A stretch of 64,000 nucleotides of DNA from Ruminococcaceae bacterium AB4001 (GCA_000621765.1 JHXJ01000008.1:61305-125304), one strand, 5' to 3'. Numbered from the stretch's first letter, positions 8,899-17,722 are shown. Numbers and translations: made by a program. Notes: generated by a model from the sequence alone, not told the origin.

Positions 8899-10005
8899 AT
8901 GGAAGAGATAAAGAAATGTATGCGTCAGGTAAAAACGATTATTTCCGCCAACTGCGGAGTAATTGACACGGCCGGAAAGATCCTCGCTGCGACTAACGAG
9001 GTGGGTGAAGATGAGATCGATCCTTCCTTCAGAGCGGTCGTATCGTCTGAAAATCTTTTCGCATCTACTGCTGACAGGACTTATCTCAAGGTTTTTATCG
9101 GAGAACAGCTTAAATATATTCTCTATATAGAGAGTACCGATCCGGATGCAAAGATCTCATTGCAGCTCATCGCAGAGTGGATGAAGACTTTGGTCAAGGA
9201 GAAGGGAACAGACGCGGAGAAGGCTATCTTCATCCGTAACGTTTTGCTCGATAACGAGATCAGGAGCGAAGTTCCGATGATCGCGCGCGGTTATAAGATC
9301 GACTGCAATGATCCGAGACTCGTTCTGGTCGTAAGAACTGCCACGGAGCAGAGTGCCGAGGCATTCGAGATATTGCAGAATCTCTATACTGATTCTGAAG
9401 TAGCAACTGTTATCTCCATGGACGATACGACGGCCATCGTTATTATCGATGCCCTTGAATCACAGGTCAGTGAAGAGAGCAGGGACAGCTTCATCGAGGA
9501 AACATCACAGTCTGTTCTGGCATGCCTTACATCGGAAGGCTGCAAGGCAAAGGTTGCCGTAGGTTCTGTAGTAGGATCTTTCATGGATATCAGCAAGTCT
9601 TATTCCGACGCCATGACCGCTCTCAAGGTCAGTAAGATCTTTGACGGCGAATCCGATCTGTCGAGATATGACAAGCTCGGTCTCGGAAGACTCATTTACC
9701 AGCTGCCGAAGCCTCTCTGCGAGATGTTCATCAGAGAAGTGTTCCCGAACGAAGCATTCAAGCAGCTCGATGAAGAGACCAGGACCACGATCGATACATT
9801 CTTTGCAAACGACCTGAACGGTTCAGAAACATCAAGAGAACTGTTCGTTCACAGAAATACACTCGTATACAGACTCGAGAAGGTTAAGACAAAGACAGGT
9901 CTTGACCTGAGAAAATTTGATGACGCGGTACTCTTTAAGATGGCAACGATGGTCAGGACCTACATTGACTATCTTAACGATACCAACGACAACAAGATCA
10001 GGTAA
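8899..10005 (+). CDS. PucR/CdaR family transcriptional regulator
   Basis: 368 residues. The C-terminus holds the PucR-type helix-turn-helix: TSRELFVHRNTLVYRLEKVKTKTGLDLRKFDDAVLF near 315-350. The central ~200 residues resemble the GGDEF-like linker domain of CdaR proteins, and the first ~100 residues form a small sensory region of unknown ligand. Such proteins bind DNA as activators of catabolic genes in several phyla. Only 6 bases separate it from ftsE, so it appears to be the first gene of the ftsEX operon, which is unusual company. A GAGGT ribosome binding site precedes the ATG. Confidence 0.82.
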   Translation: MEEIKKCMRQVKTIISANCGVIDTAGKILAATNEVGEDEIDPSFRAVVSSENLFASTADRTYLKVFIGEQLKYILYIESTDPDAKISLQLIAEWMKTLVKEKGTDAEKAIFIRNVLLDNEIRSEVPMIARGYKIDCNDPRLVLVVRTATEQSAEAFEILQNLYTDSEVATVISMDDTTAIVIIDALESQVSEESRDSFIEETSQSVLACLTSEGCKAKVAVGSVVGSFMDISKSYSDAMTALKVSKIFDGESDLSRYDKLGLGRLIYQLPKPLCEMFIREVFPNEAFKQLDEETRTTIDTFFANDLNGSETSRELFVHRNTLVYRLEKVKTKTGLDLRKFDDAVLFKMATMVRTYIDYLNDTNDNKIR

Positions 10006-10011
10006 AACGAA

Positions 10012-11394
10012 TTGATAGATTTTATTAACGTAGAGAAAACATACAGATCCGGAGTTGAAGCACTCAAAGGTGTCAGCTTCACCATCGAAGACGGTGAGTT
10101 TGTTTTCGTAATAGGTAAATCAGGATCAGGTAAGTCGACACTTCTTAAGTGCATTACTTGTGAGGAGAGACCGACTTCAGGAAAAGTTACTATCGATAAC
10201 TTCGATATTTCACATATGAGCCGTGCGCTGATTCCGGTTCTGCGCCGCAGGATCGGTATGATATACCAGGACTTCCGACTCATCGATACAAAGACAGTTG
10301 CCGAGAATGTCGCATTCGCAGGCGAGATCATCGGCGTTCCCAAGCAGAGCCTGATGAACACAGTTCAGATCTGCTTATCCGTTGTAGGACTTAAAGACAA
10401 GGCTGACTGTTATCCGCAGGAATTATCAGGCGGTGAGCAGCAGAGAGTTGCCATTGCAAGAGCTATGGTAAATAACCCCAGCCTCATCGTAGCAGACGAG
10501 CCTACAGGTAACCTTGACCCTGAGACATCCGAAGCCATAATGGCAATGCTCCTCGAGATCAATAAAAACGGCGGAACTACAGTCATCATCTGCACACACG
10601 ACAGTGCGATGGTTGACCGTATGAAGCAGAGAGTTATCGAGATCGATGACGGTCTTATCTCAAGAGACGAGAAGAAGAGCAGCTACAGGGGAGACCAGGC
10701 TGATCACGAAGCTTATATGCCTCCTGCTGCAAGGACAGAAGTCTACAGCGGTTCGGGTAGCAGCGTTGCCTTTGGTGACGATGAGGAATACGGCGATAAT
10801 TACGACGATTCCGAATACCATGCGCAGGAAACGGTAAGACCTGCTCCCGGTCTGTTTTTCGGTGACGACGAAAGCGCTTCTGCCGCTGAACCGGTAGAGG
10901 AAGAACCATTTAAGCTTGAGACTGAAGAAGTTATCGAACAGGAGATAAAGACGGAAGAACCCGTCGTTTCCGAAGAAATAGTAGAAGAAGTCATTGTTGA
11001 AGAACCGGTTGCGGAAGAAGTTATTCCTGCCATAGAAGAAAAGGCTGAAGAGATCATTCCGGAAGAAGAACCGGTCGTAAGTGAGGCCCCTGTATCAGAA
11101 GAGAGCGTATTCTCTTTCGGCGATGAGGAGGCGGCAGCTCCGGTAATTCCAGTAGAAGAAGTGAGTGCACCTGATCCGGATATCACGTCCGACAGCGATC
11201 TTGCATTCCCGACAGAAGAAACACGTGATTCCGCCAAGGAGCAGAAGCTTGAAATGAAGCGGAAGATGCGTGAGGAAAAGCTTGCCCAGAAGGAAGCAAA
11301 GCGAAAAGAAAAACTCGACAGAAAGAAAAAGGTCAGAAGGACCGATTTCATGCCGGGAACGGATATAGATATATTCCCGGAGGATGAAGAATAA
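10012..11394 (+). CDS. ftsE: cell-division ABC ATPase FtsE with a 240-residue acidic C-terminal tail
   Basis: Residues 1-220 are a complete FtsE: Walker A GKSGSGKS (35-42), signature LSGGE (138-142), Walker B LIVADE (158-163), H-loop His196. FtsE normally ends near 225; this protein goes on to 460. The extra part is acidic and probably disordered (about 225-405), holds three copies of an FGDDE-like motif (253-258, 282-287, 368-373) and many EEPV-type repeats, then a lysine-rich segment (408-443) that may be helical or bind membrane or nucleic acid. The start is TTG at 10012, chosen because MIDFINVEKTY matches the family N-terminus. Its stop overlaps the ftsX ATG by one base. Confidence 0.92.
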   Translation: MIDFINVEKTYRSGVEALKGVSFTIEDGEFVFVIGKSGSGKSTLLKCITCEERPTSGKVTIDNFDISHMSRALIPVLRRRIGMIYQDFRLIDTKTVAENVAFAGEIIGVPKQSLMNTVQICLSVVGLKDKADCYPQELSGGEQQRVAIARAMVNNPSLIVADEPTGNLDPETSEAIMAMLLEINKNGGTTVIICTHDSAMVDRMKQRVIEIDDGLISRDEKKSSYRGDQADHEAYMPPAARTEVYSGSGSSVAFGDDEEYGDNYDDSEYHAQETVRPAPGLFFGDDESASAAEPVEEEPFKLETEEVIEQEIKTEEPVVSEEIVEEVIVEEPVAEEVIPAIEEKAEEIIPEEEPVVSEAPVSEESVFSFGDEEAAAPVIPVEEVSAPDPDITSDSDLAFPTEETRDSAKEQKLEMKRKMREEKLAQKEAKRKEKLDRKKKVRRTDFMPGTDIDIFPEDEE

Positions 11395-12290
11395 TGACTG
11401 CAAGAGCTTTTTTCAATTCGATCAGGGAAGGTTTCCGCGGAATAATCAGACATCCGCTCGTTACCATGGCTTCCATCACGACGATCATGCTGATGCTCAT
11501 CATCATGGGCGCTTTCTATATGTTCTCGGTCAACGCAAGACTCATTACGAAAAAGCTTGCGCAAAGACCTCCTATCGAAGTCTACATGAATCTTCAGTGC
11601 ACTGAAGAGGAAAGAAATAATGTTGCGCAGAACCTTGCGAACAATCCGAACATCCTTGAATTCACGGCAGCTACGCCCCAACAGAATTATGAGGATTTCA
11701 AGAGCAATCTCGGTTCTTCTTCATCGATCCTCGATGATTTCGATTACAACATGTATCTTCCTTATACATTCAGCATCAGACTGTCGGATCCTTCCACGGC
11801 TGATCAGGTCTGCGCTGAAGTAGAGACATATACGGGAGTTTCAAAGGTTGCAAAAGAGAGCAACGTCATGAACTTCCTCACAAGGGCGTCAAGGATAGTA
11901 AACATTACAACAGCCGTATCGTTTATCGTCCTTTTCGTGATCGCGCTGTTCATCATCTCGAACATGGTACGTATCTCCGTTTACTCCAGGGCAAACGAGA
12001 TCGAGATCATGAAGTTCGTCGGAGCTACAAACAACTATATAAGACTTCCTTATATAACAGAGGGTGCCATTGTAGGTGTCTTCAGCGCTGTCTGCTCGTG
12101 GGCATTAACGACTCTCGTATACCATCAGGTCTATGAGAAAGCTATGAGCTCTATCGATCCGGGCAGCTTTTACGCACTTGCCGCAACAAGATCTCTGATG
12201 TGGCATGAACTGGTAATTCTTTTATTGATGGGTTTGATAATCGGAGCTGTCGGAAGCGGCATCTCGGTACGCAAGTACATTCAAGTGTGA
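11394..12290 (+). CDS. ftsX: cell-division permease-like protein FtsX
   Basis: 298 residues. One N-terminal membrane segment (about 22-44), an extracytoplasmic loop of about 130 residues, then three C-terminal membrane segments, the FtsX topology. SVYSRANEIEIMKFVGATNNYIR in the cytoplasmic loop is the coupling region to FtsE. FtsEX is not a transporter; it transmits ATP hydrolysis to cell-wall hydrolases outside the membrane. Translationally coupled to ftsE. Confidence 0.93.
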   Translation: MTARAFFNSIREGFRGIIRHPLVTMASITTIMLMLIIMGAFYMFSVNARLITKKLAQRPPIEVYMNLQCTEEERNNVAQNLANNPNILEFTAATPQQNYEDFKSNLGSSSSILDDFDYNMYLPYTFSIRLSDPSTADQVCAEVETYTGVSKVAKESNVMNFLTRASRIVNITTAVSFIVLFVIALFIISNMVRISVYSRANEIEIMKFVGATNNYIRLPYITEGAIVGVFSAVCSWALTTLVYHQVYEKAMSSIDPGSFYALAATRSLMWHELVILLLMGLIIGAVGSGISVRKYIQV

Positions 12291-12298
12291 GGTTAATT

Positions 12299-13594
12299 AT
12301 GGAAAAGACAGTAAAAGCATTAAAGAAAGAGACAAAGGCCGGCAAGATATGGCACCGCGTAGCGATGTTTGCCGTCGCTGCTTTGGTCTGTGCTGTCTGC
12401 ACGACATCGGGTTCATGGCTCACATCTAACAGAGTCGTTGCGATCGGAGGCGTACCGGTCCTCAGCAATGCAGTATCCAAGCAGGATATCGAGAATGCAA
12501 AGAAGAAAAGAGATGAAGCCAGAAAGCAGGCTAAGAGTGCCTCTGCAATGGTCGACCAGCTCAAGGACCAGAAGAGTAATCTTCAGGGCGAGTTAAAGAA
12601 ACTCAATGAAGCGAACGAAGCTCAGCGCGCACAGTTTGAGATCATCGCTACCCAGCTTGAGGCAGCTCTTGAGGAGAAGGCTAAGGCTTTGGATGAATTC
12701 ATCGAAGCACAGGAAAACCTTGAATATCAGCAGCAGCTCTTTACTGACAGAGTTACTGTCATGTTCGAATACCAGAACAAATCAACTCTCGAAGTTCTTT
12801 TGGAATCAGACAGTCTTGCAGGCTTTTTTACAAATATGGAGCTGATCACGCTTATAGCTGACGCTGATGCGCAGGCTATCGATATGCTTCAGATCGCGCT
12901 TGATGACGCTGAGCTCCAGGCAGAGATCAAACTCCAGCATGCCGAGGAAATGCAGGCGATCGCAGATGAAAAGCAGAGACAGCTCGATGAGCTCGCAGCT
13001 CTCATCGGATCTACCGAGGCAACGCTGAGTGATGTAAGCACCAACTTAGATTCATGGGAAGCTAAGGAAGATGAGCTTGAGAAGTATGCGGATTCTCTCG
13101 ACAAAGAGGTAAAGAAACTTCAGGATCAGTACGCCAAGGAAAATGCCGCAAGATCTTCAAGCGGTTCGAAAACCACAGGCGGCGTTACTTTCCAGTGGCC
13201 TACGTACTGCACATCGATCACTTCATATTTCGGATACAGGATCCATCCTGTTTCCGGTGTAAGAAAATTCCACTCCGGCATCGATATCGGAGCCGGCTAC
13301 GGAGACAAGATCATGGCAGCTGCTTCCGGCACGGTCATCTATGTTACCGAACCTTATGAAGGTAAGAACAAGGGCGGTACAGGTTACGGCAACTACTGCA
13401 TCATCGATCACGGCAACGGATACTCAACACTTTACGGACATGCAAGAGACATCTATGTTAGTGAAGGCCAGTATGTCAGTGCCGGTCAGTCAATCGGTGA
13501 AGTCGGAAGTACCGGAACATCAACTGGCGCACACCTCCATTTCGAGGTCCGTCTTAACGGCGAGAGGAAGAATCCTCTGAATTATCTGCCTTAA
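12299..13594 (+). CDS. coiled-coil M23 endopeptidase, probable FtsEX-activated hydrolase
   Basis: 431 residues from the ATG at 12299; an in-frame GTG at 12287 overlaps the ftsX stop and GAGG sits just before 12299, so the shorter start is preferred. A signal or anchor segment lies at about 20-38. Residues ~64-300 are heptad-rich coiled coil (EEKAKALDEFIEAQENLEYQ and neighbours). The C-terminal M23 domain (about 312-431) has the zinc ligands in HSGIDIGA and HLHFEV plus YGH. The layout matches EnvC and other coiled-coil hydrolases of the FtsEX system, and the gene directly follows ftsX. It likely cuts peptide cross-links of peptidoglycan during division. Confidence 0.9.
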   Translation: MEKTVKALKKETKAGKIWHRVAMFAVAALVCAVCTTSGSWLTSNRVVAIGGVPVLSNAVSKQDIENAKKKRDEARKQAKSASAMVDQLKDQKSNLQGELKKLNEANEAQRAQFEIIATQLEAALEEKAKALDEFIEAQENLEYQQQLFTDRVTVMFEYQNKSTLEVLLESDSLAGFFTNMELITLIADADAQAIDMLQIALDDAELQAEIKLQHAEEMQAIADEKQRQLDELAALIGSTEATLSDVSTNLDSWEAKEDELEKYADSLDKEVKKLQDQYAKENAARSSSGSKTTGGVTFQWPTYCTSITSYFGYRIHPVSGVRKFHSGIDIGAGYGDKIMAAASGTVIYVTEPYEGKNKGGTGYGNYCIIDHGNGYSTLYGHARDIYVSEGQYVSAGQSIGEVGSTGTSTGAHLHFEVRLNGERKNPLNYLP

Positions 13595-13600
13595 GGTTAC

Positions 13601-14344
13601 ATGGACGACAGTTTTTACGACGTTCTTGCCGGACATTATGACGATCTTCAATTAACCGGAGACACTTCATCCTGGGGTCCGTACATCTATGGACTCATTA
13701 CCGACTTCTGCAAGATCGGAAATCCCGACGTGACAGATCTCGGATGCGGCACGGGAGTGATAACGAACTATCTCGCGTCAAAAGGCCTGAAGGTAACAGG
13801 CGTCGATCTTTCACCTGACATGCTGAGCATTGCATCTTCCGGCGATGAGACCGGCACGGTATCCTGGATCTGCGCAGATATCACATCCTATGAGGGACCT
13901 TCATGCGGATGCTTTATCTCGACGATGGATACGATAGGCCATATTACGGACAGTTCCGCTCTTTCTGAAATGTTCAGTTCCGTAGCAGGACTGCTGGAAC
14001 CCGGCGGAGTATTTATCCTTGATGCCACGACGGAAAAGCATTTCGAATCCACCATGGGTGACAATGTCTTTTATGAGGATTATGATGATTTCACGCTTCT
14101 CTGGGTCAATCACTATGACAGGGAGAACAGGATAAATCATGCGGAGCTCACGCTTTTCGAGCTGACGGAAGATGATCTTTACGAAAGATATGACGGTGAG
14201 CTCACGGCAAGGTTCTATCCGGAAGAAGAGATAACCGGAATGGCCGAAAAGGCAGGACTTAAAAAGCTTGCGGTATTCGGTGACCTGAACAGGGAAGAAC
14301 CCGGCGCTGATGATGAGCGTATCTTCTTTGTATTCGGTAAATAA
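13601..14344 (+). CDS. class I SAM-dependent methyltransferase
   Basis: 247 residues. The SAM-binding loop DLGCGTGVITNYL lies near 48-60, and VTGVDLSPDML (motif II acidic loop) near 67-77. The substrate is unknown; the fold resembles YqeM/UbiE-like methyltransferases that often sit next to cell-wall or translation genes in Firmicutes. It starts 6 bases after the M23 gene stop, so it shares that transcript. No specific function can be assigned from the sequence. Confidence 0.85.
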   Translation: MDDSFYDVLAGHYDDLQLTGDTSSWGPYIYGLITDFCKIGNPDVTDLGCGTGVITNYLASKGLKVTGVDLSPDMLSIASSGDETGTVSWICADITSYEGPSCGCFISTMDTIGHITDSSALSEMFSSVAGLLEPGGVFILDATTEKHFESTMGDNVFYEDYDDFTLLWVNHYDRENRINHAELTLFELTEDDLYERYDGELTARFYPEEEITGMAEKAGLKKLAVFGDLNREEPGADDERIFFVFGK

Positions 14345-14363
14345 ATATATAAGGTAAATAACA

Positions 14364-15269
14364 ATGTCTGATAATGCATACTATGTTCCGGGTGCGCCCG
14401 AAGACTTAAGAAAAGACCACATCGTAAGAGCAGAAGGCTTAGGCGGTCTTGTTAAGTGTCTTTGCGTAAGCACGAAAACAGTATGCGAGACTGCAAGGAA
14501 AATGCACCAGATGTCACCTGCTTCAACGGCGGCTCTGGGCAGATTCATGACCGGATCTCTCCTGATCTCGGAATCCATGAAGAATCCCGGCGACACACAG
14601 ACGACGATAATAAGAGGCGACGGCCCGATGGAAGGCATGACCTGCGTAACCGATTTCGGCTTCAAGGTCAGGGCATATCCCATGGAACCCGTGGTCCCGA
14701 CGGAATATCACAGACCCGGCAAGATCAATGTCGGCGCGGCAGTAGGAAAAGGAAGCCTTACGGTAGTTAGAGACATCGGCCTCAAAGAGCCTTATGTCGG
14801 AGTATCCGAACTGGTTTCAGGCGAGATTGCTGAAGATTTTGCGTATTATCTTGCAAAGTCAGAGCAGACCAAGTCGATAGTATCTCTCGGCGTACTGATC
14901 GAAAAAGGCGAAGTCTCCCATGCAGGCGGCCTCATGGTCCAGCTCCTTCCGGGCGCGGGCGAAGACGAGATATCTTATCTCGAGAAGAGGGCATCGGGTT
15001 TCCCTGACATTTCTTTCCTCTTCAGCGAAGGTTTTACGCCCGCACAGATAATCGACCTCTTCATGGGCGATCCTGACCTGGTATATCTTGACGGTCAGGA
15101 AGTTGAGTTCAAGTGCAACTGCAGCAGGGAAAGAATGCTGTCAGGACTTGCAGCTTTGGGCAAAAATGACATCGAAGAGATCACAAAAGACGGCAAGCCG
15201 ATAGAGACAGTATGCAGGTTTTGCAACAGTAAATATGTTTTTGAGCCCGATGAGCTTAAAAATATCTGA
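14364..15269 (+). CDS. hslO: redox-regulated chaperone Hsp33
   Basis: 301 residues. The C-terminal zinc centre has CNC (Cys251, Cys253) and CRFC (Cys284, Cys287), the four cysteines that release zinc and form disulfides on oxidative stress and so switch on holdase activity. The N-terminal fold carries LGRFMTGSLL and GPMEGMTCV-like family motifs. A GAAGGTAAAT ribosome binding site region precedes the ATG. Last gene of the operon that begins with the PucR-type regulator; the S10 promoter follows directly. Confidence 0.95.
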   Translation: MSDNAYYVPGAPEDLRKDHIVRAEGLGGLVKCLCVSTKTVCETARKMHQMSPASTAALGRFMTGSLLISESMKNPGDTQTTIIRGDGPMEGMTCVTDFGFKVRAYPMEPVVPTEYHRPGKINVGAAVGKGSLTVVRDIGLKEPYVGVSELVSGEIAEDFAYYLAKSEQTKSIVSLGVLIEKGEVSHAGGLMVQLLPGAGEDEISYLEKRASGFPDISFLFSEGFTPAQIIDLFMGDPDLVYLDGQEVEFKCNCSRERMLSGLAALGKNDIEEITKDGKPIETVCRFCNSKYVFEPDELKNI

Positions 15270-15297
15270 AAATATAGGCAAAACTGTAAAAAAGTGC

Positions 15298-15326
15298 TTG
15301 CAAATCCGAAAACAAGATAGTAGAAT
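15298..15326 (+). promoter_or_regulatory. promoter of the S10-spc ribosomal protein operon
   Basis: TTGCAA (15298-15303), 17 bases, TAGAAT (15321-15326). Transcription starting near 15333 gives a leader of about 318 nt before rpsJ. Confidence 0.65.
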
Positions 15327-15332
15327 ACCTTT

Positions 15333-15650
15333 CGCACGCGTCTAAATAGGGCGTATTATGCCCTTGAAAACGAGTGATAAGGCTTAGATACCAGAGATTG
15401 CCACGAGGCAGGGCGCCAGCTGCGCGAAGCCTGCGAGGTGGGGAACTCGGGCGGAGCCGAGGCAGAGGATACGATCCGAAGCCGTCTCAGGACCTTAAGT
15501 CCGGAGTTCGAAGCAGTGCGTTACTGCCCAGAGAACCAAAGTGCCGCCATATGGTGGTAACTGGATAGTCTGGGTTTTTGAATGGAAAGCCAAGACACTC
15601 CCGACAGGGTTGAGAAAAAGAAATACAGCTTATAGAAGGAGGCCACGAAA
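15333..15650 (+). ncRNA. structured 5' leader of the S10 operon with an attenuator-like hairpin
   Basis: The region has no convincing gene but many perfect short stems: CAGG/CCTG around GCGC/GCGC (15409-15433), CTCGG/CCGAG (15446-15461), GGAT/ATCC (15467-15477), GGAC/GTCC (15490-15502), GCAGT/ACTGC (15513-15527). It ends in a long hairpin, CCCAGA (15527-15532) with TCTGGG (15569-15574) enclosing CCGCC/GGTGG, followed directly by TTTTT. That last part looks like an intrinsic terminator inside the leader, so transcription attenuation of the operon is plausible. In enterobacteria the S10 leader is controlled by L4; I cannot tell whether L4 is the ligand here. GGAGG precedes rpsJ. Confidence 0.6.
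15527..15579 (+). terminator. candidate attenuator in the S10 leader
   Basis: CCCAGA/TCTGGG outer stem, CC/GG, AGT/ACT and CCGCC/GGTGG inner stems, then five T. It lies about 70 bases before the rpsJ start, so it must be read through or prevented for expression of the operon. Confidence 0.6.
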
Positions 15651-15968
15651 ATGGCAACAAAGACAACAATGGTCAGAATTAAGCTTAAGGCTTATGATCA
15701 CAAGATCCTCGACGAGAGCGCAAAGCTTATCGTAGATGCACTTGCTCGTGATGATGCAAGTTTCTCCGGTCCTATCCCGCTCCCTACAGAAAAGGAAATC
15801 GTTACGATTCTCCGTTCACCTCACGTAAACAAGGATTCCCGTGAGCAGTTCGAGCAGAGAACACACAAGAGGATCATCGACGTCTATACACCGTCCTCAC
15901 AGACGATGGATGACATTGGCAAGCTTGACATGCCCGCAGGCGTTTCTATTGAAGTAAAGATCAAATAA
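15651..15968 (+). CDS. rpsJ: 30S ribosomal protein S10
   Basis: 105 residues, full length. [20 protein letters not shown] and [35 protein letters not shown] are diagnostic. Binds 16S rRNA in the head of the 30S subunit and also serves in antitermination complexes as NusE. First gene of the S10-spc cluster, preceded by AGAAGGAGG. Confidence 0.98.
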   Translation: MATKTTMVRIKLKAYDHKILDESAKLIVDALARDDASFSGPIPLPTEKEIVTILRSPHVNKDSREQFEQRTHKRIIDVYTPSSQTMDDIGKLDMPAGVSIEVKIK

Positions 15969-16078
15969 GAAACACCAAAGGCTTAAATCGGTTTTTAAAG
16001 GATTGCCAAGCCTTGAAAACCGAGGTCACGTTCTCGGGAAACCGTTGAACCAATAACCTAATAGGAGGAAAGAACTTT
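15969..16078 (+). promoter_or_regulatory. structured gap between rpsJ and rplC
   Basis: CGGTTTT (15989-15995) with AAAACCG (16016-16022) and AAGG with CCTT form one hairpin. AAGGCTT (15978-15984) with AAGCCTT (16008-16014) forms a competing one. No T run follows. It may be a regulatory switch or an RNase processing site. AGGAGG precedes rplC. Confidence 0.45.
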
Positions 16079-16705
16079 ATGACGAAATTCATCATTGGCA
16101 GAAAGTCCGGCATGACACAGTTGTTCGACGAGAACGGCAACGTTATCCCGGCAACCGTTATAAGCTGCGAGCCTATGTATGTGCTCCAGAACAAGACGGT
16201 TGAGACTGACGGATACAAGGCCTGCAAAGTAGGTACAGGATCTGTCAGAGCAAAGCTTGTAAACAAGCCTGACGCAGGACAGTTCAAGAAGGCTGACGTT
16301 GAGCCTAAGAGAATCATCCGCGAGTTTACACCTGACGAGGAGTACAGCCTCGGCCAGGAGATCAAGGTATCTGATATGTTCGCAGTCGGCGACAAGGTTG
16401 ACGTTAGCGGCGTATCCAAGGGTAAGGGCTTCCAGGGCAACATTAAGCGTCACGGACAGAAGGGTGGTCCTTCCGGTCACGGCTCCATGTATCACAGAAG
16501 AGTCGGTTCAATGGGCGCTACTTCCACACCCGGTAGAGTTGTACCCGGTAAGAAGATGCCTGGACATATGGGTGCAGTTAACTGCACAGTACAGAACCTT
16601 AGCGTTGTCATGGTTGACGGCGAGAGAGGAATCCTCGTAATCAGAGGTGCTATTCCCGGACCTAAGGGCGGTATCGTAACAGTACAGAATACTGTTAAGG
16701 CATAA
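16079..16705 (+). CDS. rplC: 50S ribosomal protein L3
   Basis: 208 residues, full length. KFIIGRKSGMTQLFDENG opens the protein and the KGFQGNIKRHGQKGGPSGHGS loop reaches toward the peptidyl transferase centre. One of the first proteins bound to 23S rRNA during assembly. Followed after 17 bases by rplD. Confidence 0.98.
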   Translation: MTKFIIGRKSGMTQLFDENGNVIPATVISCEPMYVLQNKTVETDGYKACKVGTGSVRAKLVNKPDAGQFKKADVEPKRIIREFTPDEEYSLGQEIKVSDMFAVGDKVDVSGVSKGKGFQGNIKRHGQKGGPSGHGSMYHRRVGSMGATSTPGRVVPGKKMPGHMGAVNCTVQNLSVVMVDGERGILVIRGAIPGPKGGIVTVQNTVKA

Positions 16706-16722
16706 GACGGAGGAACACAAGA

Positions 16723-17346
16723 ATGGCTAAAATTGATGTTAAAGATTTGACAGGTGCCGTTAAGGGTTCCATCGAGCTTTCCGATGAGATTTTCGGCATT
16801 GAGCCCAATGCTGTTGCAATGTCTACAGTTGTTAGAAACCAGCTTGCAAACAGAAGACAGGGCACACAGAAGACAAAGACAAGAAGCGAAGTATCCGGTG
16901 GTGGTAAGAGACCTTACAGACAGAAGGGTACAGGACGCGCTCGTCATGGTTCAACACGTTCCGCACAGTATGTAGGCGGCGGAATCATCTTTGGACCTAC
17001 ACCCAGATCATACAGCTACACAATCCCTAAGAAGATCAAGAGACTTGCTCTTAAGTCTGCTCTCTCTTCCAAGGTTGCTGATCAGAAGCTGATCGTTCTC
17101 GAGAACATGGATCTTGATGAAGTAAAGACAGCTACAGTTGCTAAGGCTCTCAAGGCTATCGGCGCTGGCGATTCTTCACTTATCGTTCTCGAAGGTGTTA
17201 ACAGAAACGCAGAGCTTTCTGCAAGAAATATCAAGGACGTTAAGACAGCACTCGTTAACACGATCAATGTTACTGACATCCTTAAGTATGACAGCCTTGT
17301 AGCTACAAAGGCTGCAGTAGAGAAGATCGAGGAGGTATACAAGTAA
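16723..17346 (+). CDS. rplD: 50S ribosomal protein L4
   Basis: 207 residues. The long tunnel loop with TRSEVSGGGKRPYRQKGTGRARHGSTRS is intact. Lines the nascent peptide exit tunnel. In enterobacteria L4 represses its own S10 operon; the structured leader upstream makes a similar role worth testing here. Its stop overlaps the rplW ATG by one base. Confidence 0.98.
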   Translation: MAKIDVKDLTGAVKGSIELSDEIFGIEPNAVAMSTVVRNQLANRRQGTQKTKTRSEVSGGGKRPYRQKGTGRARHGSTRSAQYVGGGIIFGPTPRSYSYTIPKKIKRLALKSALSSKVADQKLIVLENMDLDEVKTATVAKALKAIGAGDSSLIVLEGVNRNAELSARNIKDVKTALVNTINVTDILKYDSLVATKAAVEKIEEVYK

Positions 17347-17699
17347 TGAAATCCCCCTATGATGTAATCATTAAGCCCATCATCACAGAGAAGACGATGG
17401 CAATCACAGAGGAAGGCAAGTACACATTCGTAGTTGCTCCCGATGCAGAGAAGCCCGAGATCAAAGCAGCAGCTGAGAAGCTTTTCGGTGTTAAGGTCGT
17501 ATCCGTTAACGTTGCTAATTTTGACGGTAAGGTCAAGAGACTGAGAAACAAGCCCGGCAAGACAGCAGCTTACAAGAAGGCAGTTGTTACAATCGCTACT
17601 GAGTCCGTTGAGGGTACATACCTCGGCAAGGGTGGTAAGGCTGTAAAGACCGGCGCAAAGAACAAGACATCGATCGAAGAGTTCGGTTTTGGTCAGTAA
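17346..17699 (+). CDS. rplW: 50S ribosomal protein L23
   Basis: 117 residues, slightly longer than the usual ~100 because of a C-terminal GKGGKAVKTGAKNKTSIEEFGFG tail. IIKPIITEKTMA at the N-terminus is diagnostic. L23 sits at the tunnel exit and docks trigger factor and SRP. Coupled to rplD by a TAATG overlap. Confidence 0.97.
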   Translation: MKSPYDVIIKPIITEKTMAITEEGKYTFVVAPDAEKPEIKAAAEKLFGVKVVSVNVANFDGKVKRLRNKPGKTAAYKKAVVTIATESVEGTYLGKGGKAVKTGAKNKTSIEEFGFGQ

Positions 17700-17722
17700 T
17701 GTAATCTAAGGAGAGATAAAAA

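Noticed and set aside
10800..11681. Minus-strand Ser-rich reading frame of 293 codons opposite the ftsE tail
   Set aside because: The Ser-rich composition is the mirror of the GAA/GAG-rich acidic tail of ftsE; ftsE and ftsX motifs prove the plus strand.
15374..15735. Short plus-strand frames in the S10 leader
   Set aside because: No ribosome binding site, one runs into rpsJ in another frame, and the region is better explained as structured RNA.
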